A stretch of DNA of 24,495 nucleotides, taken from a virus. Under the pieces are notes generated by a model. That model did not search any database and was not told where the DNA came from. It saw nothing but the letters and a program-made list of their open reading frames with translations. A program made the translations under genes and the position numbers. The stretch is from IMG/VR virus record IMGVR_UViG_3300028883_000136, positions 1-24,495 of that record. One strand, written 5' to 3'. Shown piece by piece: positions 5,702-11,456 of the stretch. Positions within the stretch are counted from its first letter, which is position 1. Each line of letters starts with the position of its first letter.

Positions 5702-5947
5702 TTACTCCCTGCCGATTCCGATAAAGGTTATCTTGTCCGGTACACCATGGTCGCCCATTACTGTGATTTTGTTGTTGTCACATATAATAACTCTCTCTTT
5801 GTCCCCCTCTAAATGTTTTGGATCGACTAGGGCCAGGTTAGGAACAACGCCGGTCTTTTCCTGATGCTCTTTGGCCGCTTTTGATACACGCTGGTGAAGG
5901 CTTAATTCTGATTTGTCATAAATGTATGACCCCTCTATCATTTTCAT
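5702..5947 (-). CDS. Hypothetical protein next to repressor-like gene
   Basis: An 81-residue protein starting MKMIEGSYIYDKSELSLHQR. The start overlaps the end of the XRE-type gene by ATGA, with GGTGAGGA as ribosome binding site. The first half looks helical (HQRVSKAAKEHQEKTG). The second half has beta-type segments (ERVIICDNNKITVMGDHGVP, then DKITFIGIG). Not recognised. The tight coupling to the regulator suggests co-regulation or a partner role. Confidence 0.55.
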   Translation of the reverse strand: MKMIEGSYIYDKSELSLHQRVSKAAKEHQEKTGVVPNLALVDPKHLEGDKERVIICDNNKITVMGDHGVPDKITFIGIGRE

Positions 5948-6144
5948 TCCTCACCATCCTCAAACAAGTCACTAGGTGTAAGTGTAAGGGCGGTACATAA
6001 GGCATCAATTGTTTCTAATCTGATTTGTCTTGGATCATGGCACAATACGGTTATTGCATTTCTGGACATGCCGCACATAACGGCAAAATCCTTTTGGGTA
6101 ATCCCCCTGTCACGAAGTATTTTTCTCAGCTTCAATCGCAGCAT
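5944..6144 (-). CDS. XRE/Cro-C1 type helix-turn-helix regulator
   Basis: A 66-residue single-domain protein. Residues 4-62 form a complete five-helix Cro/C1 fold: LRKILRDRGITQKDFAVMCG (helices 1-2), MSRNAITVLCHD (recognition helix 3) and LETIDALCTALTLTPSDLFE (helices 4-5). There is no C-terminal dimerisation or cleavage domain, so it resembles a Cro-like or small repressor rather than a LexA-type CI. It is the first gene of the leftward operon, 36 bases from its own -10 element. It faces a divergent promoter, and CAAG/CTTG repeats overlap both -35 boxes. Autoregulation and a genetic-switch role are inferred from this arrangement. Confidence 0.8.
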   Translation of the reverse strand: MLRLKLRKILRDRGITQKDFAVMCGMSRNAITVLCHDPRQIRLETIDALCTALTLTPSDLFEDGEE

Positions 6145-6179
6145 AGGTTTAACTCCTTTCTAATATGGTTGGTCTTACA

Positions 6180-6208
6180 AGTGTATCAAATTAAATTACA
6201 GTCGTCAA
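6180..6208 (-). promoter_or_regulatory. Leftward early promoter
   Basis: On the minus strand, -35 TTGACG (6203-6208), a 17-base spacer and -10 TACACT (6180-6185) stand about 35 bases upstream of the XRE gene start. Both boxes are close to the sigma70 consensus. It probably drives the whole operon from 6144 down to 2601. Confidence 0.7.
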
Positions 6209-6242
6209 GGTGTCAAGGGATTAATATATTTTTTACTTGACA
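6203..6242. promoter_or_regulatory. Candidate operator between divergent promoters
   Basis: GTCAAGG occurs twice in direct orientation (6204-6210 and 6212-6218), and CTTGACA (6236-6242) is an exact inverted partner of TGTCAAG (6211-6217) across an 18-base AT-rich spacer. These elements cover the -35 boxes of both promoters. They are natural binding sites for the adjacent XRE-type protein, though they partly coincide with the -35 consensus itself. Confidence 0.45.
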
Positions 6243-6264
6243 TGGATTCTATTTCGTTTATAAT
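6237..6264 (+). promoter_or_regulatory. Rightward early promoter (perfect -35 and -10)
   Basis: TTGACA (6237-6242) and TATAAT (6259-6264) are separated by 16 bases, an exact match to both sigma70 hexamers. The predicted transcription start near 6271 gives a leader of about 210 bases before the gene at 6483. Confidence 0.85.
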
Positions 6265-6303
6265 TGGGATACAATCATTTATAAATTAGGAGTCATTTAT
6301 TTG

Positions 6304-6378
6304 ATGGGTCTAAAACACAAGCCAATGACAATTGTATTCACTAATTATAAGAAGGGAGTGGCGACTCCTGGTTATTGA
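6304..6378 (+). CDS. Possible 24-residue leader peptide
   Basis: An ATG at 6304 (or an in-frame TTG at 6301) lies 8-11 bases after AGGAG at 6288-6292 and opens a 24-codon frame (MGLKHKPMTIVFTNYKKGVA, then TPGY). It ends at 6376-6378, just before the 3' arm of a long stem. The good Shine-Dalgarno site and its position inside a structured leader suggest a regulatory leader peptide or a tiny basic protein. No known peptide recognised. Confidence 0.4.
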   Translation: MGLKHKPMTIVFTNYKKGVATPGY

Positions 6379-6455
6379 TCTAGTCATTGGCTGCTGTTTG
6401 GGGCCAGGAATAAAGCCAATCCCCTACCTGTACCTGCGCTAAAACCTGGCCCCAA
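6320..6455 (+). ncRNA. Structured leader RNA with alternative pairings
   Basis: Two perfect stems lie in the leader: AGCCAATGAC (6320-6329) with GTCATTGGCT (6383-6392), enclosing a small GGAGT/ACTCC hairpin (6355-6368); and TTGGGGCCAGG (6398-6408) with CCTGGCCCCAA (6445-6455). The loop of the second stem holds another AGCCAAT (6414-6420) that could instead pair with ATTGGCT (6386-6392). No T-tract follows, so it is not a simple terminator. It may be a cis-regulatory switch for the downstream genes or a processed RNA. It matches no riboswitch class I know. Confidence 0.5.
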
Positions 6456-6482
6456 CTAAACCACTAGAGAGAGGATAAACCT

Positions 6483-6821
6483 ATGAAAACTATATTTGAG
6501 GGTGACCAATTAAGAATTGATGTTCTTAATGGTTATGTATTTATGAGCCATTTGGGTGCTATTGGAACGGGCGTATCAACGCCAGAAATGCGAAGGGCTT
6601 GCATAGCGTTCTTAGAATATAGCGAAACAGAAGGGCTGCTTCCATGCCCCGTATGTGGAGGAAAAGAATTACAATATAGTATTTCTTTAGACGATGATGG
6701 CGATACATACCATGGTGTTATTTGCCTAAAGTGTGGCATTACAGGGCCACAAATGTGTGTTAAACATAGTGCTATGCGAGCATGGAACTTATTACCCAGG
6801 AACCAGGAGGTTAACTTATGA
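6483..6821 (+). CDS. Lar-like zinc-ribbon protein
   Basis: A 112-residue protein with ribosome binding site AGAGAGG. The C-terminal half contains LLPCPVCGGKEL (C55, C58), then ICLKCGITGP (C81, C84) and ending AMRAWNLLPRN. This is the arrangement of the Lar/restriction-alleviation family, a zinc ribbon with a closing A-x-x-AWN motif common in phage early regions. In lambdoid prophages Lar counters type I restriction; most homologues are uncharacterised. The N-terminal ~50 residues are an extra domain of unknown role. It overlaps the RecT-like gene by ATGA, so the two are co-translated. Confidence 0.7.
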   Translation: MKTIFEGDQLRIDVLNGYVFMSHLGAIGTGVSTPEMRRACIAFLEYSETEGLLPCPVCGGKELQYSISLDDDGDTYHGVICLKCGITGPQMCVKHSAMRAWNLLPRNQEVNL

Positions 6822-7885
6822 CAGAAAGAAACGTACAACTAGCTAAAAGAAATCAAGGGGATATGGTTTGGGATGCCATAAAGAACGATAAAGAAACAGT
6901 GATAAACCGGCTGCGTGCCATGATTGTAAACGGTAAGAAGCTGAACGATCAAGAGGTTTTTGCGCTTACAACCTACTCCATGGCTAACGATCTCAACCCG
7001 TTCAATGGTGAAGCCTTTTTTATCCCCGGCGGTGGACCCGCCCCTGGGATCCAGGGTTTCAGGAAGAAATCAAAGATGGCATTAGAGATTGAAGCCAGGC
7101 AGCATAGTGTCAGGGCACCGTTTTTTACAGAAGAATACACCCTGCTAGACGATCCTGCAGAAGCCGGCCATGAGCCAGACAAAGGGGACATTGCTTATCG
7201 CTGCACCATTACTGATAACGTGAGTGGGACTGGTCATGCCGGAGTTTTATCAGATGCCATGGCTAAGATGGTAGCAGCGGGATTGACAGCAGATGAAGCC
7301 TACCATGCCGCCGAGAAGATCGCCGGCCCAAGACCTACCTGGACTGGCATCGGTGTTGTCAAAGCCAGTGAAAACTTTGGCAGCAAGGAATACTTTAACA
7401 GGCATGAACGAGCCATGAAGCGGGCAGCAAAACTGGCAATGAAGAAACGCTGGCCCTCTCTTGATCTACCATCCTATGCGCTTGAAATGGATGAGCCAGT
7501 GGTCAAAATAGAAACGGTTGAGGAAGAACGGCCCAAGGGAGAAAGGCCCCGACTATCGACTGATCAAATCCTAGATGAGTTAGGTTACTCAAAGAAAGAT
7601 GTCAATGTCATTGCGGTTGATGCTGAATTTACAGAGGTGGAGGATGAGCCAGAGGATGAGCCAGAGGATGAGCCGGACCAAGAAACAAATTATCCAGGAA
7701 GCCAGGCAGAGTATTATTCCTGGTGTGCACAAGGTTTAATACCTTTTGTTGGTGTAAAAGACGCACAGCAGGCTCTAAAGGATGCTAAAGGCGAAATAGA
7801 TATTGCTTTTGAAACCATCAAGCAGCTATCCAAGGAACGACAGGAACATAACGAAAAACTAGAACAGAAGGACACATTATTTTAG
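6818..7885 (+). CDS. RecT-like single-strand annealing recombinase
   Basis: A 355-residue protein. The block FALTTYSMANDLNPFNGEAF (residues 48-67), then FIPGGGPAPGIQGFRKKSKM, is the typical RecT/Red-beta family core ('GL(N/D)PF..E.y.I.....G.....dG.rk'). Later WTGIGVVKASENFGSKEYFN and the basic KRAAKLAMKKRWP fit DNA binding. Such proteins coat and anneal single-stranded DNA in phage recombination and replication. Residues ~270-288 form an acidic Glu-Asp-Glu-Pro repeat (12-base DNA repeat), and a separate C-terminal ~75-residue domain (YPGSQAEYYSWCAQGLIPFV...) follows, possibly a partner-binding module. No RecE-type or lambda-type exonuclease gene is visible beside it. Confidence 0.75.
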   Translation: MTERNVQLAKRNQGDMVWDAIKNDKETVINRLRAMIVNGKKLNDQEVFALTTYSMANDLNPFNGEAFFIPGGGPAPGIQGFRKKSKMALEIEARQHSVRAPFFTEEYTLLDDPAEAGHEPDKGDIAYRCTITDNVSGTGHAGVLSDAMAKMVAAGLTADEAYHAAEKIAGPRPTWTGIGVVKASENFGSKEYFNRHERAMKRAAKLAMKKRWPSLDLPSYALEMDEPVVKIETVEEERPKGERPRLSTDQILDELGYSKKDVNVIAVDAEFTEVEDEPEDEPEDEPDQETNYPGSQAEYYSWCAQGLIPFVGVKDAQQALKDAKGEIDIAFETIKQLSKERQEHNEKLEQKDTLF

Positions 7886-7891
7886 TCATTA

Positions 7892-7958
7892 CCCTGGTAT
7901 GCCCTATTAATAAGTGCTGCCCGACACTTACGGCCAGCCAGGGATGATCATTTTTTTT
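7892..7958 (+). terminator. Possible terminator after the RecT-like gene
   Basis: CCCTGG (7892-7897) can pair with CCAGGG (7938-7943) around an inner TAAGTG/CACTTA hairpin (7911-7930), and a run of eight T follows at 7951-7958. The stem is weak and sits 7 bases from the T run, so termination, if any, would be partial. Confidence 0.3.
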
Positions 7959-7963
7959 CTCCT

Positions 7964-7998
7964 GGTATGCTAGGGTGACTCCTTCACCCTAGCATACC
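7964..7998 (+). repeat. 15-bp perfect inverted repeat in intergenic leader
   Basis: GGTATGCTAGGGTGA (7964-7978) and its exact reverse complement (7984-7998) are separated by 5 bases. The structure ends 26 bases before the start codon at 8025 and has no downstream T run. It may be an mRNA-stabilising or processing hairpin, or a dimeric protein-binding site. GTATGCTAGGGT also occurs at 3128-3139. Confidence 0.8.
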
Positions 7999-8024
7999 TA
8001 CAAGTATAAGAAAGGATAAACCTT

Positions 8025-8396
8025 ATGCCAATGTTACCAAGTGATATGTTAATAAATCGTCTACCGTCTGTTGATGAAATGCCAAAGCCGGTCACTCTTA
8101 CTGATTGGCTTCTATTGGATAAGTTCATCAAACACATAATGAAATTGAAAATAAAGTTAGAAAGATTAGTAGAGGTGATAGGCCCAACTCCACCGCACAT
8201 TATTTACAACGAGAAGGAAGGCATGACCATTGTGATTTTTGCTGATGGTGAGAAGATTATCAGCAAGACTACAAAGGATGATGAGTTTAATCCAGAGGTC
8301 GGTCTTGCCATGTGCCTGGTAAAGCGTATGATGAGCCGGTCTAGTTTCAAGCGACTTGTTAGATCAGGTCATTGGATGGATAACACCGATGAATAG
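8025..8396 (+). CDS. Conserved phage hypothetical protein
   Basis: A 123-residue protein with leader AGAAAGGATAAACC. The second half (IIYNEKEGMTIVIFADGEKI, then SKTTKDDEFNPEVGLAMCLV and KRMMSRSSFKRLV) follows a pattern familiar from many phages of Gram-positive bacteria: a two-strand '(I/V)F.DG.K..(V/S)K...D.F(N/D)PE.GLAM...(K)K' motif ending in a short helix. The function of that family is unknown. The N-terminal half is helical and basic. It overlaps the next gene by 8 bases. Confidence 0.6.
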   Translation: MPMLPSDMLINRLPSVDEMPKPVTLTDWLLLDKFIKHIMKLKIKLERLVEVIGPTPPHIIYNEKEGMTIVIFADGEKIISKTTKDDEFNPEVGLAMCLVKRMMSRSSFKRLVRSGHWMDNTDE

Positions 8397-8724
8397 CCTA
8401 GAATTTGCCAAGGCAATGATCGAATATGAGGAATTGTATCGCAAGCTGCAAGACCTGGAAGAAAAGATCAGCCAGTATGTTATGACCCAGGAAGAAAGTC
8501 AAAAGATCGGCAATGTTACTGCCAGGTACACCCATGGTCGGACCATATACGATTACACCCAGGTGACTGGTGCTTACCCTTTGGTGCAGCTTGACCCCAT
8601 CATACAAAAGCATACAACAACGGTTGATAAGATCGACTGGCGCAGCGTATGTGAAGAAATGGAATGGACCCCGCCGATAAAGCAAGAGCCTACCCCTAGC
8701 GTGAAAGTGCAGGTGAAAACATGA
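8389..8724 (+). CDS. Hypothetical protein with coiled-coil N-terminus
   Basis: A 111-residue protein starting MNSLEFAKAMIEYEELYRKL. I chose ATG 8389, which overlaps the preceding stop by 8 bases; an earlier in-frame ATG at 8356 lacks a clear ribosome binding site. The N-terminal helix (EELYRKLQDLEEKISQYVMT) looks coiled-coil. A beta region (QKIGNVTARYTHGRTIYDYT) follows, and a Pro-rich basic tail ends it. The layout recalls small phage proteins that accompany recombination genes, but no named family is recognised. Confidence 0.6.
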   Translation: MNSLEFAKAMIEYEELYRKLQDLEEKISQYVMTQEESQKIGNVTARYTHGRTIYDYTQVTGAYPLVQLDPIIQKHTTTVDKIDWRSVCEEMEWTPPIKQEPTPSVKVQVKT

Positions 8725-8876
8725 CAGAAAAAAAAGTATATTATTATCCCTTACCCATGGTAGACACCAATGGCTTTGAAGTAAAGGCCAAGGATGATAA
8801 AGACCGGATCAGACTAGCGGAGTATGGCTTTGTCCCAAAGGTGGACAAAGAAAAGAAAGACCATAAGATCACCTAG
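8721..8876 (+). CDS. Small basic hypothetical protein
   Basis: A 51-residue protein beginning MTEKKVYYYPLPMVDTNGFE and ending in a lysine-rich tail (KVDKEKKDHKIT). It overlaps the previous gene by ATGA and is the last gene of the rightward early operon, 20 bases before a strong terminator. A conserved-looking 'AEYGFVPK' segment precedes the tail. Not recognised. Confidence 0.6.
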   Translation: MTEKKVYYYPLPMVDTNGFEVKAKDDKDRIRLAEYGFVPKVDKEKKDHKIT

Positions 8877-8896
8877 AGGGTGCACAGGGATAACAA

Positions 8897-8930
8897 AAAC
8901 CCCATCCAATCGGATGGGGTTTATTTGTTT
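8897..8930. terminator. Bidirectional intrinsic terminator
   Basis: An 11-bp perfect stem AAACCCCATCC / GGATGGGGTTT (8897-8907 and 8912-8922) with a 4-base loop is followed by ATTTGTTT on the + strand and by TTGTTA after the stem's T run on the - strand. It separates the convergent operons ending at 8876 and 8942 and should stop both. Confidence 0.9.
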
Positions 8931-8941
8931 CCGGGGATGGT

Positions 8942-9133
8942 TTACTTATTTCGTAACATAGACCAGGGCTTTCTTTCTGGTATCTGCTCTACCTTTTTGT
9001 GCCTGATTTCCTCTTGAAACATACGATCAACTGCAATATCAATTACGCCGGTCATGGTGGTGGCGTGGCCGGCCTCGATTAGATTGTCGATCTTTGACCT
9101 GGTGCGGTCACTCATGTAAATTGTTGTTCTCAT
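8942..9133 (-). CDS. Ribbon-helix-helix regulator-like protein
   Basis: A 63-residue protein. The N-terminal MRTTIYMSDRTRSKIDNLIE is a beta ribbon plus first helix, and the next helix AGHATTMTGVIDIAVDRMFQ completes an Arc/CopG-type ribbon-helix-helix domain. A short basic tail follows. Such dimers bind palindromic or tandem operator sites and commonly repress phage, plasmid-copy or partition genes. It is the last gene of the second leftward operon. The palindromic GTTAC-N5-GTAAC sites near 14.5 kb are one possible target, but nothing in the sequence proves it. Confidence 0.65.
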   Translation of the reverse strand: MRTTIYMSDRTRSKIDNLIEAGHATTMTGVIDIAVDRMFQEEIRHKKVEQIPERKPWSMLRNK

Positions 9134-9368
9134 CTGCTGCCCTTTCTAATATGGGTTTGATTTCTTTCCAGCAATCCGACAATGAATTATTACACCGGAT
9201 CTCTGCCAATGCTGCTGCAACCTCTGGCTTTTCAACCTGGGCCATCAGCCTGGCCGATATGATGTTACTATTCCACTGCCTAATGATGGTCTGATATACA
9301 ACTGGATTATCTGTTTGTATAGCCTGGCTATGAAGCCAGGCTATAATTCGATTGAACTTATTAGGCAT
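9108..9368 (-). CDS. Helical hypothetical protein
   Basis: An 86-residue protein starting MPNKFNRIIAWLHSQAIQTD. I preferred ATG 9368 because AGAAGGAA lies just upstream; an in-frame ATG at 9389 has no such site. The start overlaps the upstream stop by 8 bases (ATGCCTAA). All-helical, ending in a charged segment (CWKEIKPILERAADENNNLH). Its end overlaps the ribbon-helix-helix gene by 26 bases. Not recognised. Confidence 0.55.
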   Translation of the reverse strand: MPNKFNRIIAWLHSQAIQTDNPVVYQTIIRQWNSNIISARLMAQVEKPEVAAALAEIRCNNSLSDCWKEIKPILERAADENNNLHE

Positions 9369-9588
9369 GCAGCAATTCCTTCTGGCCATCGGTTAGAATA
9401 TATCCCGATAGACCTGCCTGCTCTACGCCCCAATCCCTGGCATCATCCCTGGACCTGAATTGTCTTGACTTCCAGCGGATTTCAAACTTCATTGTAGCCG
9501 GATTGTATACTTCAATCGTGGCATACCATGGCATCTTAGGCCAGGTGTCGTCATACCACATAGATACATAACAATATTGTTTAGGCAT
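9361..9588 (-). CDS. Small hypothetical protein, Trp/Tyr-rich
   Basis: A 75-residue protein starting MPKQYCYVSMWYDDTWPKMP, with an aromatic beta-rich first half and a helix around RSRDDARDWGVEQAGLSG. The layout resembles small alpha/beta folds. Its end (KELLHA) parallels the end of the gene upstream (KELEHA) because the same junction sequence is used twice. Not recognised. Confidence 0.55.
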   Translation of the reverse strand: MPKQYCYVSMWYDDTWPKMPWYATIEVYNPATMKFEIRWKSRQFRSRDDARDWGVEQAGLSGYILTDGQKELLHA

Positions 9589-9934
9589 GCTCTAATTCCT
9601 TTGTATAGTCCCTCTCTGCGATAAGAATCATGTTACTATATCCTGGAAGGGTGCAATGCTTTGTATCCTGGCCATATTTATTCTCTGTTCTAAACTCACC
9701 ATTCAATAACGATTGAAGTAGGTCTGCCGTTATGTAAGTTTCAAACTTGTAGCCATGGATCCACTTGACACCATGGTTTTTATAAAAATCCTCCATGTGC
9801 ATGCCAAAGTTTAAGGCCTGCATAAATTTAGTTTCATCTACATAATAGTTGATAAACTTTCCTTTATCGCCCTGGCCTATTATGTAGTACAGTGTGAATT
9901 TATTGCTTAACTTTTCGCTGCTATCGAATAACAT
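9581..9934 (-). CDS. Hypothetical protein
   Basis: A 117-residue protein starting MLFDSSEKLSNKFTLYYIIG, with ribosome binding site GAGGG. It is mixed alpha/beta and rich in aromatic residues (YYIIGQGDKGKFINYYVDE; HGVKWIHGYKFETYI). It ends KELEHA, overlapping the next start by 8 bases. No recognised motif. Confidence 0.55.
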   Translation of the reverse strand: MLFDSSEKLSNKFTLYYIIGQGDKGKFINYYVDETKFMQALNFGMHMEDFYKNHGVKWIHGYKFETYITADLLQSLLNGEFRTENKYGQDTKHCTLPGYSNMILIAERDYTKELEHA

Positions 9935-9935
9935 A

Positions 9936-10151
9936 CTAGGCCCTCGCTTTCACTGTAACCTCTTTGAGTTCTGATATATCTTTGCCGGTGAAGGCTTTGA
10001 CACTTTCCTCGATGGTGCTGCGCAAGGCCTCACCATGGCCCGATGTGCCCTTTTGACAATAGAATACCTGGCCCCCCCTGCCAGATATTACCCAAAATTC
10101 AGCGTGTAGGCCTGCGTCATGCCCTGGATTTTTGAATTGTTTTTCAATCAT
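9936..10151 (-). CDS. Small hypothetical protein
   Basis: A 71-residue protein starting MIEKQFKNPGHDAGLHAEFW. Glycines and histidines dominate the first half (SGRGGQVFYCQKGTSGHGEA). A helix follows (LRSTIEESVKAFTGKDISEL), then a strand. The start overlaps the upstream stop by ATGA. Not recognised. Confidence 0.55.
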   Translation of the reverse strand: MIEKQFKNPGHDAGLHAEFWVISGRGGQVFYCQKGTSGHGEALRSTIEESVKAFTGKDISELKEVTVKARA

Positions 10152-10471
10152 GCGATCCTCTCTTTCTCTGCTGCTGTTAGTGTGAAGCGTTGCATCCTGC
10201 GGATTGGTGTTCGTTCCTGGTACACCTCATCCACCTCAACTTGACTCACGTCAAGGGATGGGTGCTCATCAATAGCTCTGATAAATTTAGCCAGATCCTC
10301 ATCCTCCTCTAGATATACATAACCGTTACGCTGATAACTGCATTGAGATATCTCACCTGCTATACCTAGATCAAACAGTTCTTTTCTAGGGACCATTAGC
10401 CAGCCATGGCCAGGGTCCTGGTAATAAGTGTAAGAATATGATAGGCTTACTGCTTGTAAAGTTTTAGGCAT
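10148..10471 (-). CDS. Conserved mobile-element hypothetical protein
   Basis: A 107-residue protein. The segment DPGHGWLMVPRKELFDLGIA, then ISQCSYQRNGYVYLEEDEDL, matches a pattern I know from small proteins on plasmids and phages ('DPGHGWL.VP...L..LGI...IS..SY..G..VYLEED.D...F'), usually followed by a basic R-rich strand, here RTPIRRMQRF. The biochemical role of that family is not established. The leader AGAAAGGATACTAAC precedes the ATG. Confidence 0.6.
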   Translation of the reverse strand: MPKTLQAVSLSYSYTYYQDPGHGWLMVPRKELFDLGIAGEISQCSYQRNGYVYLEEDEDLAKFIRAIDEHPSLDVSQVEVDEVYQERTPIRRMQRFTLTAAEKERIA

Positions 10472-10484
10472 GTTAGTATCCTTT

Positions 10485-10760
10485 CTAGTCGTATGGTATG
10501 CTGTTAGGCTCAGTGTCTAGGCAATCCCCTCTTGCATTGTCTAGTTCTCTATTCAATATATAAAATAATCCGGTCAATCCTGTTATTTCTTTTCGTAAGT
10601 GCTTAACCTCTTTGATTAATTCCTTACACGTTTGGATTAAACTCATGTCTGTCATAGTCACCTGGATTTCTGGACTATCCTTTTCAGGATTGTATTTTCT
10701 TTCTTGTGTTTCTAACCACTGTTCTAATCTATTCCAATTGGGTTTGTATTCGGGTTGCAT
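10485..10760 (-). CDS. Coiled-coil hypothetical protein
   Basis: A 91-residue protein starting MQPEYKPNWNRLEQWLETQE. A long helix from about residue 36 to 75 (SLIQTCKELIKEVKHLRKEI...) has heptad-like leucines and isoleucines, indicating a coiled coil. It is preceded by AGAAAGGATTCAACC. No family recognised. Confidence 0.55.
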   Translation of the reverse strand: MQPEYKPNWNRLEQWLETQERKYNPEKDSPEIQVTMTDMSLIQTCKELIKEVKHLRKEITGLTGLFYILNRELDNARGDCLDTEPNSIPYD

Positions 10761-10775
10761 GGTTGAATCCTTTCT

Positions 10776-10994
10776 CTACGCCGGTGGCGTAGCCTTTGAT
10801 TGTGGATTGTATAATTGATCCTCTAGCCTGTCCTGTTTAAGCATGTCCTCTTTACATTGATCACAAACTTTAGTGATGTGAAACCCTCTATAATGCCATC
10901 CTGGAAGGGATGCCGTTAATTCACCCGCTATATCTTGAACGTACCAGGTTACAGGCTCTTTCTTACAGATTTGACACAAAGGGATTTTAGCCAT
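10776..10994 (-). CDS. Small CxxC zinc-binding-type protein
   Basis: A 72-residue protein with CQIC (residues 7-10) and CDQC (44-47) in a setting IPLCQICKKEPVTWYVQDI ... FHITKVCDQC. The two knuckles about 35 residues apart form a likely four-cysteine zinc ribbon, as in many small phage and plasmid proteins. Partner unknown. The start overlaps the upstream stop by 8 bases (ATGGCTAA). Confidence 0.6.
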   Translation of the reverse strand: MAKIPLCQICKKEPVTWYVQDIAGELTASLPGWHYRGFHITKVCDQCKEDMLKQDRLEDQLYNPQSKATPPA

Positions 10995-11178
10995 ACTTCA
11001 CCCTGGTAAATATGATCTGAATGAAGGGCAATATAATGCTAGTGGTTTTGATTTCCTCATACCTGTATACTTTCACCATGGGCTTGATCCGGTGCCAGTG
11101 GTGTATACATATGGTCAAGTATCTTTCAGCTTTTGTGGGGATCCTGCGCATGATGGCCGGCCAAAGTGCTTTTTTCAT
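10987..11178 (-). CDS. Small basic hypothetical protein
   Basis: A 63-residue protein starting MKKALWPAIMRRIPTKAERY, with leader AGAAAGGTATCAACC. Strongly basic and aromatic, with a hydrophobic segment near the C-terminus (SIILPFIQIIFTRVKYG). It may be nucleic-acid or membrane associated. Not recognised. Confidence 0.45.
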   Translation of the reverse strand: MKKALWPAIMRRIPTKAERYLTICIHHWHRIKPMVKVYRYEEIKTTSIILPFIQIIFTRVKYG

Positions 11179-11231
11179 GGTTGATACCTTTCTGCCGGTT
11201 ACAATGCCACCGGCGGGGCAATTGATTTAGG

Positions 11232-11438
11232 TTAGAAGGTGCGCGGCTTGTAGGCGTTAATCCCGATGCTAATTTCACCATGGGGTGTAGGGATTTTTTT
11301 ATTGCCGCTTGTCGTGGCCACCATCATCGACTTGCCGCTTTTTGAAATGCCTAACTCCTGGGCTGTGTCAATTGTGATGGTCAAGATACCATCCTGGACA
11401 ACTGCTTTAACATTATCGCCTAGTCTTAAATTTTCCAT
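11232..11438 (-). CDS. Small conserved beta-rich hypothetical protein
   Basis: A 68-residue protein starting MENLRLGDNVKAVVQDGILT. The segment ITIDTAQELGISKSGKSMMV, then ATTSGNKKIP and a final INAYKP, follows a pattern seen in a widespread small hypothetical protein ('L.I.ID....LG.SKSGK...VA.T.GN......g..(I/L)N.Y.P'). The function of that family is unknown. Leader AGAAAGGAATCAACC precedes the ATG. Confidence 0.6.
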   Translation of the reverse strand: MENLRLGDNVKAVVQDGILTITIDTAQELGISKSGKSMMVATTSGNKKIPTPHGEISIGINAYKPRTF

Positions 11439-11456
11439 GGTTGATTCCTTTCTCTA

